Assembly (NCBI GenBank): GCA_036503065.1 | Contig: DASXXM010000545.1 | Span: 1 to 14,770 of the forward strand | Source of the DNA: DATEPR01 sp036503065 | GTDB lineage: Bacteria > Actinomycetota > Actinomycetes > Mycobacteriales > Pseudonocardiaceae | Direction: 5' to 3' | Length of the DNA: 14,770 nt | Shown here: positions 5,966 through 12,807 of the stretch, one piece after another | Layout of the letters: the number at the start of each line of letters is the position of its first letter | Numbering within the stretch: the first letter of the stretch is position 1 | Program-made: the position numbers and the translations under genes | The notes under the pieces: model-generated | Seen by the model: the letters and a program-made list of their open reading frames with translations, nothing else | Database searches by the model: none | What the model was told of the DNA's origin: nothing

Positions 5966-7412
5966 CGAGGTGTGCTCCCTGTTCTCGTTCGCTGGCAACG
6001 GTTTCCGGCTGCCGGCCGAACCCGAGCAGGTTCGCCGACCGGGTGCTCCGACCGGCGACGCCGGCCAACACAGCGTAGATCACCGCGGCCAACGCCCACG
6101 CCTCGACCGCCGGCAGCCCGGCCGACGGTGCCGCGGCCTGACCGGGGAACAGGCCGAGGCCCCACGCGCCGAACGCCACCGCGGCCAGCACGGCCACGAT
6201 GCCGGGCCAGTTGGCCAGGCCGGCGGCGCGCCAAGAGGGCACGCTGTCCATCGGCCGCCGGATCGCCAGGAACCGGGGCAGGACGAAACGGTCGACGCAC
6301 ATCACCACGGTCACGCACGGCAGCGCGATCGCCGACCAGTTCGCCACCAGGTAGAAACCGGTGGATACCGAGGGAAAACGCCACGCGAACAACGCCGCGA
6401 TTCCGGCCATCACCAGACACGTGTACCAGCGGCGCCAGCCGGGAATCCCGCCGACGGCATTCTGGCCGGCATTGACCATTTCGTAGTAGTTGCCGTCGTT
6501 GATCGCGATCTGTAATACCGTGGCGACCACGGCGCCGAGTGCGAGCACGCCGAACATGGAGTATTCGACGGTGTACTTGAAGGCCGGGCCGAAATCGAAC
6601 GCGCCCGCCCTGGACAACTGCGCCATCATCCAGCCGCCCGCCACGAACAACACCAGTCCGACGGCGAACGCGGCCAGCATCGGCAGGGCGGGCCAGAACA
6701 GTTTCGGCTTGCCGTAGCGCCAGGTGTCCGGCTCGTTGCCCCACATCACCGAGCCGATGGCCAGACCGATCCCGGCCAGGAACGGCATGGTGACCTGGCC
6801 GCCGCCCAGTTGGCCGCCGGGAATCTCGACCAGCCCCTTGATCACCAGATAGAGGATCCACAGGATCATCAACGGTGCCACCAGATACCGGGCGAACGCG
6901 GCGATTCCGGTGAAGCCGAACAGGTTGTTGGTGATACCGATGACCGCGAGCAGCACGCTGATCAACACGATGTGGCCCCAGCCGAACAACCCGTCGTACA
7001 GCGTGGCGAGCAGGTTGAACGCGAACGACGTCCAGCCGGCCGCGATGCCGATCAGCAGCACGGTGACCAGTGCCGAACCGACCCGGCCGAGGATCGACCT
7101 GGTCAGCAGCGCGTGGGTCTGGCCGGTGGTGGAGCCGAGGTAGGCGGCCGGCAGCGCGTAGGCCAGGTATGCCACCGCGCCGATCGCGCCCGCAAGAACC
7201 GCGCGCATCAGGGAGTAGCCGGCGTCGTGGTACTGGAAGCCGAGAAACAGGTAGGTGAATCCGGCGGCCAGGGTGATCCAGAGGGACAGGAAGTGGTATC
7301 GGGAGCGCCGTTCGGTCAACGGCACCACACCGGTACGGCTGGTCGAGTAATCGTGTGCGACGCTGCGTTGCAGGGTGGACGCGGCGTCCGTGGGGGGTGC
7401 TGTTGTTTTCAC
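5946..7412 (-). CDS. NCS1-family nucleobase/pyrimidine permease (CodB/CytX-like)
   Basis: A 488-residue transporter with about twelve hydrophobic segments, the size expected for NCS1 cation symporters of purines, cytosine, hydantoins or thiamin pyrimidine. The N-terminal DYSTSRTGVVPLTERRS just before helix 1, the WGNEPDTWRYGKPKLFW loop and the later INDGNYYEMVNAGQNA stretch fit this superfamily. The start is GTG at 7412; no strong ribosome site precedes it, so the exact start is less certain. It overlaps the TenA-like gene and so is co-translated with it; this pairing recalls CytX/TenA, where the substrate is hydroxymethylpyrimidine, but no TPP riboswitch is visible upstream. A LacI-family regulator is divergent. 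Transport family is secure; the substrate is open. Confidence 0.85.
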   Translation of the reverse strand: MKTTAPPTDAASTLQRSVAHDYSTSRTGVVPLTERRSRYHFLSLWITLAAGFTYLFLGFQYHDAGYSLMRAVLAGAIGAVAYLAYALPAAYLGSTTGQTHALLTRSILGRVGSALVTVLLIGIAAGWTSFAFNLLATLYDGLFGWGHIVLISVLLAVIGITNNLFGFTGIAAFARYLVAPLMILWILYLVIKGLVEIPGGQLGGGQVTMPFLAGIGLAIGSVMWGNEPDTWRYGKPKLFWPALPMLAAFAVGLVLFVAGGWMMAQLSRAGAFDFGPAFKYTVEYSMFGVLALGAVVATVLQIAINDGNYYEMVNAGQNAVGGIPGWRRWYTCLVMAGIAALFAWRFPSVSTGFYLVANWSAIALPCVTVVMCVDRFVLPRFLAIRRPMDSVPSWRAAGLANWPGIVAVLAAVAFGAWGLGLFPGQAAAPSAGLPAVEAWALAAVIYAVLAGVAGRSTRSANLLGFGRQPETVASEREQGAHLDERTGA

Positions 7413-7457
7413 GTGTGCTCGATTCTCACAGGGGTTCGGACAGCCTACGGAAACACT

Positions 7458-7465
7458 GTGATCAC
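7458..7465. promoter_or_regulatory. GTGATCAC palindrome in the possible permease promoter
   Basis: A perfect 8-bp palindrome between the possible -35 and -10 hexamers of the minus-strand permease. Position suits a repressor site, but its half-site differs from the GTAAGC half-site next to lacI, so another regulator or chance is possible. Confidence 0.3.
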
Positions 7466-7469
7466 CCCC

Positions 7470-7506
7470 AACGGAGGTCTTTCCGTTTCTGGAGCTAATC
7501 TCCGTT
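7470..7506. promoter_or_regulatory. AACGGAG / CTCCGTT inverted repeat upstream of the permease
   Basis: Seven-base perfect arms (7470-7476 and 7500-7506) enclose 23 bases. It lies just upstream of the suggested -35, so it would more likely be a protein-binding region than an RNA leader of the permease. GTTAAC follows directly. Function unknown. Confidence 0.3.
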
Positions 7507-7680
7507 AACCGAAGTTCCGGCAGTGCGGAAAGTAGCCGCCGGGCCGCCCGACCGGACCACGCTGACCTGCGCCGACGGCGGACGAGGCGGCGATCACGTT
7601 GCGGTGGTGACCGCCGTCACAGTTGAATAACGGTCACCGGGCGCCCGGTTCTTTGGCGGTAACGTCGAACCACGATGGCA

Positions 7681-7692
7681 GTAAGCGCTTAC
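7681..7692. promoter_or_regulatory. LacI-family operator GTAAGCGCTTAC
   Basis: A perfect 12-bp palindrome with a central CG, 35 bases before the start of the LacI-family gene. LacI/GalR/CcpA regulators bind just such even palindromes centred on CpG. Its position suggests autoregulation and possibly control of the divergent permease-TenA pair. Binding is inferred. Confidence 0.7.
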
Positions 7693-7727
7693 CGAAACCG
7701 ATTCAGCCCAGACCCGCCGGAGGCCCG

Positions 7728-8828
7728 ATGGACACCACCGACGACGGCGTCCTGCCCCGGACGCTGACGATCTACGACGTCGCCCGGCATGCGGGCGTGT
7801 CGATCGCGTCGGTCTCCCGGGTACTCAACGGCCGCAACAGCCCGCGCCCGGAAACCCGGGAACGGGTGCTCGCCGCCGTCCAGGAACTGGGCTTCGTGCC
7901 CGACGGCGCGGCCCGCGCGCTGTCCAACCGGCTGAAGGAGGTCGTCGGTGTGGTGTTCCGCCGCCCGGCGGACGTGACCAACGACGCCTTCTCCGAGGAA
8001 GCGGAAAGCCTGCTGTTCGCCGACGTCATCAACAGGGGTATCGAGGCGGGCGCCCGCAACCGGGGTTACGACCTGCTGATGAGCACGGTGGACGTCCTCG
8101 ACCACAGCCCGCATGCCCGGATCTCCTCGATCGGCGGCAAGAGCGACGGCCTGATCCTGCACGACCAGGTGCTGAGTCCGGTAGGCATCGCGCGCGTGGC
8201 GCAGCGCACCCCAGTGGTCACCCTGGCCGGTACGCCGACCCCGTCGAGCGTGAACGTGCGCAGCGACAATGCCGCCGGCATGCGCGAGCTGACCAAGCAC
8301 CTGTTGATCGACCACGGCTACCCGACGGTCGCCTACCTGGCCGGCCACGTGGACAGCCCCGACAACGTCGCCCGCGCCGAGGCGTTCGAGGTGGTCGTCG
8401 CGGAGGTCGGGATCGAGGCGTGGACCGGCGAGATCTGGCGCGGCAACTACATGGCGTCGGGCGGCGCGAAGGTGGTCAACGACGTGCTGGCGCACGGGTC
8501 GCCGTTGCCGCGTGCGATCGTCTGTGCCAATGACCAGACCGCCATCGGCGTGATGTACACGTTGGCACAGCACGGCATCCGGGTGCCGCAGGACGTGGCG
8601 GTCACCGGGTTCGACGACATTCCGGTCGCTCGTCATCTGCATCCCCAGCTGACCACGATCCGTCAGCCCATCCAGAAGCTGGGCGCGACAGCGTTCGACG
8701 TGCTGTATGCGTTGATCAGCGGCGAACGTCGGCCCGCGGCGGAGGTCGTGTTGCCGACCAGCCTGGTGATCCGGGGGAGTTGTGGCTGTCAGGTGGCGAC
8801 GTCGCCGCCCTGGGAAGCCGGACCTTGA
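7728..8828 (+). CDS. LacI-family transcriptional regulator
   Basis: A 366-residue regulator of standard LacI/GalR size. The N-terminal HTH is plain at about residues 13-60: TIYDVARHAGVSIASVSRVLNG, then a hinge helix (GAARALSNR). Residues about 70-350 form the periplasmic-binding-protein-like effector domain, with the typical late motifs CANDQTAIGVMYTL, VAVTGFDDIPVARHLHPQLTTIRQP and a C-terminal LVIRGSCG. The start is ATG at 7728, with GGAGG at 7719-7723; a longer upstream reading would run through the operator and is unlikely. It is divergent from the NCS1 permease-TenA pair, which is its probable target, implying an effector such as a nucleoside, sugar or pyrimidine. It ends 16 bases before the convergent marR stop. 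Confidence 0.92.
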   Translation: MDTTDDGVLPRTLTIYDVARHAGVSIASVSRVLNGRNSPRPETRERVLAAVQELGFVPDGAARALSNRLKEVVGVVFRRPADVTNDAFSEEAESLLFADVINRGIEAGARNRGYDLLMSTVDVLDHSPHARISSIGGKSDGLILHDQVLSPVGIARVAQRTPVVTLAGTPTPSSVNVRSDNAAGMRELTKHLLIDHGYPTVAYLAGHVDSPDNVARAEAFEVVVAEVGIEAWTGEIWRGNYMASGGAKVVNDVLAHGSPLPRAIVCANDQTAIGVMYTLAQHGIRVPQDVAVTGFDDIPVARHLHPQLTTIRQPIQKLGATAFDVLYALISGERRPAAEVVLPTSLVIRGSCGCQVATSPPWEAGP

Positions 8829-8844
8829 TGGCGGGTGGCGTTGG

Positions 8845-9342
8845 TCAGCCCGCGGACTGGGTGATGATCGGCCCGCACCCGGTGGCGCGGGCGATCGAGT
8901 CGTTCAGCTTGGCCAGCAATCGCCCGAGCGTGTTCCGGTCATCCTCGGACCAGTCGCTCGTCACGTCGTCCAGGTTCGTTCGACGCTGTCGGCGCACCTG
9001 TCGCATCAGGGCGCGCCCGGCCGCCGTGGGACTGATGATGCACGACCGGCGGTCGCCCGGATTGATCTGCCGCTCCACGAGGCCGAGCGTCTTCATCGCC
9101 GACACCTGCCGGGTGACCGTGGACCCGTCCAGACCGATCGCGGCGGCGATCGCGTTGATGCTGGCCGGCCCGATCCGCTCCAGCGTCCGCAACAGCAGGT
9201 AACCGGCTCGGTCCATCCCGCCCTCGGCCTCGGGTGGCCTGCCGAGCAGCGCGATCGTACGCGCGAGGCGCGTCATCTCTGTTTCGATTACGTCAACCGG
9301 GTCACCTGCCGCGACGGTGCGCAGATTTCGCCTGTGGGACAC
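8845..9342 (-). CDS. MarR-family transcriptional regulator
   Basis: A 165-residue winged-helix regulator of typical MarR length. The DNA-binding core is at about residues 45-115: NAIAAAIGLDGSTVTRQVSAM (helix-turn-helix) followed by LVERQINPGDRRSCIISPTAAG, containing the conserved DxR of the wing. Flanking helices would form the dimer. I chose GTG at 9342, with GGAGAGG about ten bases upstream; an earlier ATG-type reading extends through the operator. It diverges from the hopanoid operon across a 282-base gap with a 19-bp near-palindrome, so it probably represses itself and may control hopanoid genes. MarR proteins often respond to phenolic or lipophilic compounds; the ligand here is unknown. 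Confidence 0.9.
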   Translation of the reverse strand: MSHRRNLRTVAAGDPVDVIETEMTRLARTIALLGRPPEAEGGMDRAGYLLLRTLERIGPASINAIAAAIGLDGSTVTRQVSAMKTLGLVERQINPGDRRSCIISPTAAGRALMRQVRRQRRTNLDDVTSDWSEDDRNTLGRLLAKLNDSIARATGCGPIITQSAG

Positions 9343-9392
9343 GGCCGACTCACCTCTCCGGTACTTCCACCTCGCGTGACCTACGTGTACGG

Positions 9393-9411
9393 TACAGACA
9401 TATTGCCTGTA
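9393..9411. promoter_or_regulatory. Near-palindromic operator between marR and hpnC
   Basis: TACAGACATATTGCCTGTA: the arms match at 7 of 9 positions (TACAG-CA against TG-CTGTA) around a central base. It is 50 bases upstream of the marR start, in a local AT-rich patch suited to a promoter. MarR dimers bind imperfect 16-20-bp palindromes like this. Binding is inferred. Confidence 0.6.
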
Positions 9412-9494
9412 TAGCACAGTGGTCACCGGTCTTGATCAGAACGCTGAAACGGCAGGTAGTGAGGGTAGAACGACTCGGAGATGGCGACATCGGC

Positions 9495-9510
9495 GAGCAC
9501 ATCCGTGCTC
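9495..9510 (+). other. Hairpin GAGCAC-ATCC-GTGCTC in the hpnC leader
   Basis: A perfect 6-bp stem with a 4-base loop in the gap before hpnC. If transcription starts near the marR operator it would be in the hpn mRNA leader. No T-run follows, so it is not a terminator. Confidence 0.4.
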
Positions 9511-9556
9511 ACCCGAGGCACACCCACTCGCCAGCTCACCTGATGGGCGCACGTAT

Positions 9557-9574
9557 TCGAGCTGCGAGGCTCGA
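9557..9574 (+). other. Hairpin TCGAGC-N6-GCTCGA in the hpnC leader
   Basis: A second perfect 6-bp stem, loop TGCGAG, about 50 bases upstream of the preferred hpnC start. Together with the preceding hairpin it gives the hpn leader some predicted structure; whether it regulates is unknown. Confidence 0.4.
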
Positions 9575-9624
9575 TCATGCACAGCAGTATGGAGTTGCTG
9601 ACCGGACGCATGGGGAGGTTCTCG

Positions 9625-10575
9625 GTGGTGTCGGCTCCTTGGAACGCAGCTCGCGAGTGGACTCGCCGCTTGCTGACTGCCTCTCCGCACAGCGTTTCTC
9701 AACCAGGCTCCCAACTATCCCGCCCAGATGAGACGATTACATCTCACGGTACCACGTCCCCCTCGCCACTGGACCGGGTCGGACAGGAAAACTTCTCCGT
9801 CGCCGCACGCCTGCTGCCGCCGTCGATCCGCGCCCATCTGCTGGCGATCTATGTGTACGCGCGGCTTGTCGACGACATCGGCGATGAGGCGACCGGCAAC
9901 CGGATCACGTTGCTGGACAAGGTGTCCCGCGATCTCGATCATATCTATGCCGGCCGCGTGCCCAGTCACGGGATGCTGTCCGATCTGGCCACCACCATCC
10001 GCACCTGCCGGATCCCGCGCGCGCCGCTGGACGCGCTGATCGCGGCCAACCGGCAGGACCAGTACGTGCACCGGTACGCCACCTACGACGAACTGCTGGC
10101 GTACTGCGAACTGTCCGCGAACCCGGTCGGCCAACTGGTGCTGTACGTGTTCGGCGCGGCCACGCCGGACCGGATCGCGCTGTCGGACAAGGTGTGCACC
10201 GCGTTGCAGGTGCTCGAGCACAGCCAGGACGTGGCGGAGGACCTGGCTCGCGGCCGGGTGTACCTGCCGGCCTGCGACCTCGACCGGTTCGGCGTGTCGG
10301 ACACCGAACTGAAGGCGCCGACGGCCAACACCGCCGTTCGTGCGCTGCTGGCCTTCCAGACCCAGCGGGCCCTGCGCCTGCTCGACGACGGCGTGCCGCT
10401 GGTCGGGCAACTGCACGGCTGGGCCCGGCTTGCCGTCGGTGGCTACCTGGCAGGCGGGTTCGCCACCGCCAAGGCCATCGCGGACGCAGGCTACGACGTG
10501 CTGGCCGGCACGCCGAAACCGACCAAGGCCGACACCCTGCGCTATTGGCTTCCGTTGCTGCGAGGACGTCGATGA
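9625..10575 (+). CDS. hpnC: Hydroxysqualene synthase HpnC (squalene/phytoene synthase family)
   Basis: Converts presqualene diphosphate to hydroxysqualene in the three-enzyme squalene route. Both Asp-rich motifs that bind diphosphate-Mg are present: LVDDIGDE at about residues 82-88 and DVAEDLARGRVYLP from Asp202. ENFSVAARLLPPSIR before the first motif is the usual HpnC opening, and the gene is first of an hpnC-D-E set. The start is uncertain: GTG at 9625 (316 residues) has GGGGAGG six bases upstream and is preferred; ATGs at 9577, 9589 and 9610 are also in frame. The first 45 or so codons are less GC-ended and not family-like, so the true start may differ. The stop overlaps hpnD by four bases. 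Confidence 0.88.
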   Translation: MVSAPWNAAREWTRRLLTASPHSVSQPGSQLSRPDETITSHGTTSPSPLDRVGQENFSVAARLLPPSIRAHLLAIYVYARLVDDIGDEATGNRITLLDKVSRDLDHIYAGRVPSHGMLSDLATTIRTCRIPRAPLDALIAANRQDQYVHRYATYDELLAYCELSANPVGQLVLYVFGAATPDRIALSDKVCTALQVLEHSQDVAEDLARGRVYLPACDLDRFGVSDTELKAPTANTAVRALLAFQTQRALRLLDDGVPLVGQLHGWARLAVGGYLAGGFATAKAIADAGYDVLAGTPKPTKADTLRYWLPLLRGRR

Positions 10576-11429
10576 ACCTGTCCACCGCCTATGCGGAGTG
10601 CGAGCGGATCACCACCGAGCAGGCACGCAACTTCTCCTACGGGATCAAGCTGCTGCCGCCGCAGAAACGCCGTTCGCTGTCCGCCGTGTACGCGTTCGCG
10701 CGCCGCGTCGACGACATCGGCGACGGTACGGACACGACGGAGCGCCGACTCGACGGCCTGGCCGAGATGCGGGCACAACTGCGCGGGCTGGACCGGCCGG
10801 GCGACGACCCGGTGCTGGTCGCGCTGGCCGACACGGCATTGCGCACCGGACTGCCGATCCCCGCGTTCCACGACCTGGTCGACGGGTGCGAGGCCGACGT
10901 GCGCGGCACCCGGTACGAGACGTTCGACGAGCTGCACCACTACTGCCGGTGCGTTGCCGGTTCGATCGGCCGCCTCTCGCTGGCCGTGTTCGGCAGCGAC
11001 GACCGGCTCACCGCCGAACCGCTGGCCGACGCGCTGGGTGTCGGGCTGCAACTGACCAACATCCTGCGCGACGTGTTGGAGGACCGGCGAAACGGCCGGA
11101 TCTACCTGCCGGCCGAGGACCTGGACCGCTTCGGCTGCACATTGGACCTTGACCAGCACGGCGCTTTCACCGACGACGAGGACGCGCTCACCGCGCTGAT
11201 CGAGTTCGAGGCCGCCCGCGCCCAGGAGTGGTACGCAGAAGGCCTGCGACTGCTGCCGATGCTCGACCGCCGCAGCCGAGCCTGCTGCGCCGCGATGTCC
11301 GGCATCTACCGTCGGCTGTTGGATCGCTTCATGGCCCGCCCGTGGCTGGTGCTGCGCGACCGGGTCTCCCTACCCGGCTGGGAGAAAGCCGTCGTGGCGG
11401 CCCGTTCGCTCGCGGGGGCGACCAGATGA
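10572..11429 (+). CDS. hpnD: Presqualene diphosphate synthase HpnD
   Basis: Condenses two farnesyl diphosphates into presqualene diphosphate, the first step of the HpnCDE squalene route. The 285 residues fit the family. The opening NFSYGIKLLPPQKRRSLSAVY, first Asp-rich motif RRVDDIGD (Asp47-Asp51) and second motif NILRDVLEDRRNGRIYLP (Asp167-Asp171) are intact. It is distinguished from hpnC by these closer matches and by its position second in the operon; the two proteins are paralogues. The start is ATG at 10572, overlapping the hpnC TGA as ATGA, with GAGGACG just upstream. Its own stop overlaps the hpnE start in the same way, so translation is coupled along the operon. Confidence 0.92.
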   Translation: MNLSTAYAECERITTEQARNFSYGIKLLPPQKRRSLSAVYAFARRVDDIGDGTDTTERRLDGLAEMRAQLRGLDRPGDDPVLVALADTALRTGLPIPAFHDLVDGCEADVRGTRYETFDELHHYCRCVAGSIGRLSLAVFGSDDRLTAEPLADALGVGLQLTNILRDVLEDRRNGRIYLPAEDLDRFGCTLDLDQHGAFTDDEDALTALIEFEAARAQEWYAEGLRLLPMLDRRSRACCAAMSGIYRRLLDRFMARPWLVLRDRVSLPGWEKAVVAARSLAGATR

Positions 11430-12769
11430 CCGTGATCGTCGTCGGTGGCGGGCTGGCCGGGTTGACGGCGGCCTGCCAGCTGGCCCGCGGTGGACACCAG
11501 GTGACGCTGGTCGAGGCGCGGGCTCGGCTGGGCGGCGCCACGTTCTCGTTCGACCGGGACGGCCTTTCCGTCGACAACGGCCAGCACGTGCTGCTGCGCT
11601 GCTACACCGAGTACCGCGCGCTGCTGGACCTGCTCGGCGTCGGTCGGCACATCGACCTGCAGGACCGCTTCCACATCCCGGTGATCACCCGGGACGGCCG
11701 CCGCGCCGAGCTGACCCGCAACAACCTGCCCGCGCCACTTCATCTTGGCGCGACCCTCGCCACCTACGGCCTGCTGTCCAGGCCGGAACGAGCGCGGGTG
11801 CTGTTCGCCGCCGGGATGCTGCGCACGTTGAACCCGGCCGACCCCCGGCTCGACGACCGGAGTTTCGGTGACTGGCTGGTCCGGCACGGGCAGCGGCCGG
11901 CCGCGATCGACGCGCTGTGGAACCTGATCACCGTGGCGGCGTTGAACACCGACGCGCACCACGCCTCCCTTGCCTTGTGCGCCATGGTGTTCCGCACCGC
12001 GCTGCTGGAGCGGGCCGACGCCGCCGACATCGGCGTGCCCACCCTGCCGCTGGGGGAGCTGCACGGCGACGCGGCCCACCGCTACCTCACCGCCCACGAC
12101 GCCCAGGTGCTCATGCACCGCCCGGTTCGCACGGTTCGCCCGTCCGGCAACGGATTCGAGGTCATGCTCGATGATCAGACGCTGACCGCCGACGCTGTGG
12201 TGATCGCCGCACCGCCCGAGGCCACCGCGGCGGTACTGCCCGACGGTGCATTGGACCGGCCGGAACTACTGGCGGAACTGGGCGGGGCGCCGATCGTCAA
12301 CGTGCACGCCGTCTACGACCGCAAGGTCACGCCGGAGCCCTTCACCGCCGTGGTCGGCTCGCCGGTGCAGTGGGTTTTCGACCGGACCGCGACCGCAGGC
12401 CTGACAACCGGCCAGTACCTTGCGGTCTCGCTGTCGGCGGCGCAGCGGTGGATCGACACGCCCACCGCGGCGTTGCGCGAGGTGTTCCTGCCCGAGTTGG
12501 CCCGGCTGTTCCCGGCTGCCGGCCGGGCCGAGGCCACTCGGTTCTTCGTCACCCGCGAGCGGCGGGCGACGTTCCGCCAGGTTCCCGGCAGCGCGCGGTT
12601 GCGCCCGGCCGCGCGGACCCGGCTCCCCGGTTGTGTTCTTGCCGGCGCGTGGACCGCGACCGGTTGGCCCGACACGATGGAGGGTGCGGTGCGAAGCGGA
12701 AACGAGGCGGCGCGGATCGTGGACGCCCAGCTGAGCAGTGTTGCGACCGTGGGAAGTGCGGCGTCATGA
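11426..12769 (+). CDS. hpnE: Hydroxysqualene dehydroxylase HpnE (FAD-dependent)
   Basis: FAD-dependent reductase that turns hydroxysqualene into squalene, the last step before cyclisation. The 447 residues fit HpnE and the amine-oxidase/phytoene-desaturase fold: dinucleotide-binding VVGGGLAGLTAACQLA at residues 5-20, the following VEARARLGG, the family-typical DNGQHVLLRCYTEY near residue 50, a NLITVAALNTDAHHASL stretch in the middle, and the C-terminal FAD-contacting LAGAWTATGWPDTMEGAVRS. The start is ATG at 11426 (ATGA overlap with hpnD). Its TGA interlocks with a 13-codon ORF preceding the prenyltransferase. No odd features inside the gene. Confidence 0.93.
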   Translation: MTVIVVGGGLAGLTAACQLARGGHQVTLVEARARLGGATFSFDRDGLSVDNGQHVLLRCYTEYRALLDLLGVGRHIDLQDRFHIPVITRDGRRAELTRNNLPAPLHLGATLATYGLLSRPERARVLFAAGMLRTLNPADPRLDDRSFGDWLVRHGQRPAAIDALWNLITVAALNTDAHHASLALCAMVFRTALLERADAADIGVPTLPLGELHGDAAHRYLTAHDAQVLMHRPVRTVRPSGNGFEVMLDDQTLTADAVVIAAPPEATAAVLPDGALDRPELLAELGGAPIVNVHAVYDRKVTPEPFTAVVGSPVQWVFDRTATAGLTTGQYLAVSLSAAQRWIDTPTAALREVFLPELARLFPAAGRAEATRFFVTRERRATFRQVPGSARLRPAARTRLPGCVLAGAWTATGWPDTMEGAVRSGNEAARIVDAQLSSVATVGSAAS

Positions 12770-12807
12770 CCGCCGACGTACTTGTCGCAGCGGAGGCGGC
12801 GTCATGA
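12766..12807 (+). CDS. 13-codon mini-ORF bridging hpnE and the prenyltransferase gene
   Basis: ATG at 12766 overlaps the hpnE stop (ATGA) and the frame (MTADVLVAAEAAS) ends in a TGA overlapping the next gene's ATG at 12804 (ATGA). The sequence around both ATGs is nearly the same: GCGGCGTCATGACCGCCG and, 38 bases later, GCGGCGTCATGACTGCCG. So a short local duplication seems to have copied the coupled start. It probably keeps ribosomes coupled across the gap rather than making a functional peptide. Confidence 0.4.
   Translation: MTADVLVAAEAAS

Larger units (their letters stand above)
7413..7727. other. Divergent intergenic control region, permease / lacI-type regulator
   Basis: 315 bases without a gene. 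On the minus strand, TTGGGG (7466-7471) and TAGGCT (7442-7447) are 18 bases apart and could form a weak promoter for the permease. Palindromes and inverted repeats listed separately (7458-7465, 7470-7506, 7681-7692) are the other recognisable elements, plus GTGAC/GTCAC arms at 7607-7620. No TPP or other known riboswitch core was recognised. The middle (about 7510-7600) is GC-rich with nothing I can name. Confidence 0.5.

Noticed and set aside
7413..7540. TPP riboswitch upstream of the NCS1 permease and TenA-like gene
   Set aside because: I looked for the CUGAGA and ACCUGAUCUGG-type core on the minus strand and found none.
9728..10039. Separate gene starting at ATG 9728 within hpnC
   Set aside because: It is out of frame with the conserved hpnC motifs and yields a Pro/Arg/Ser-rich shadow sequence.
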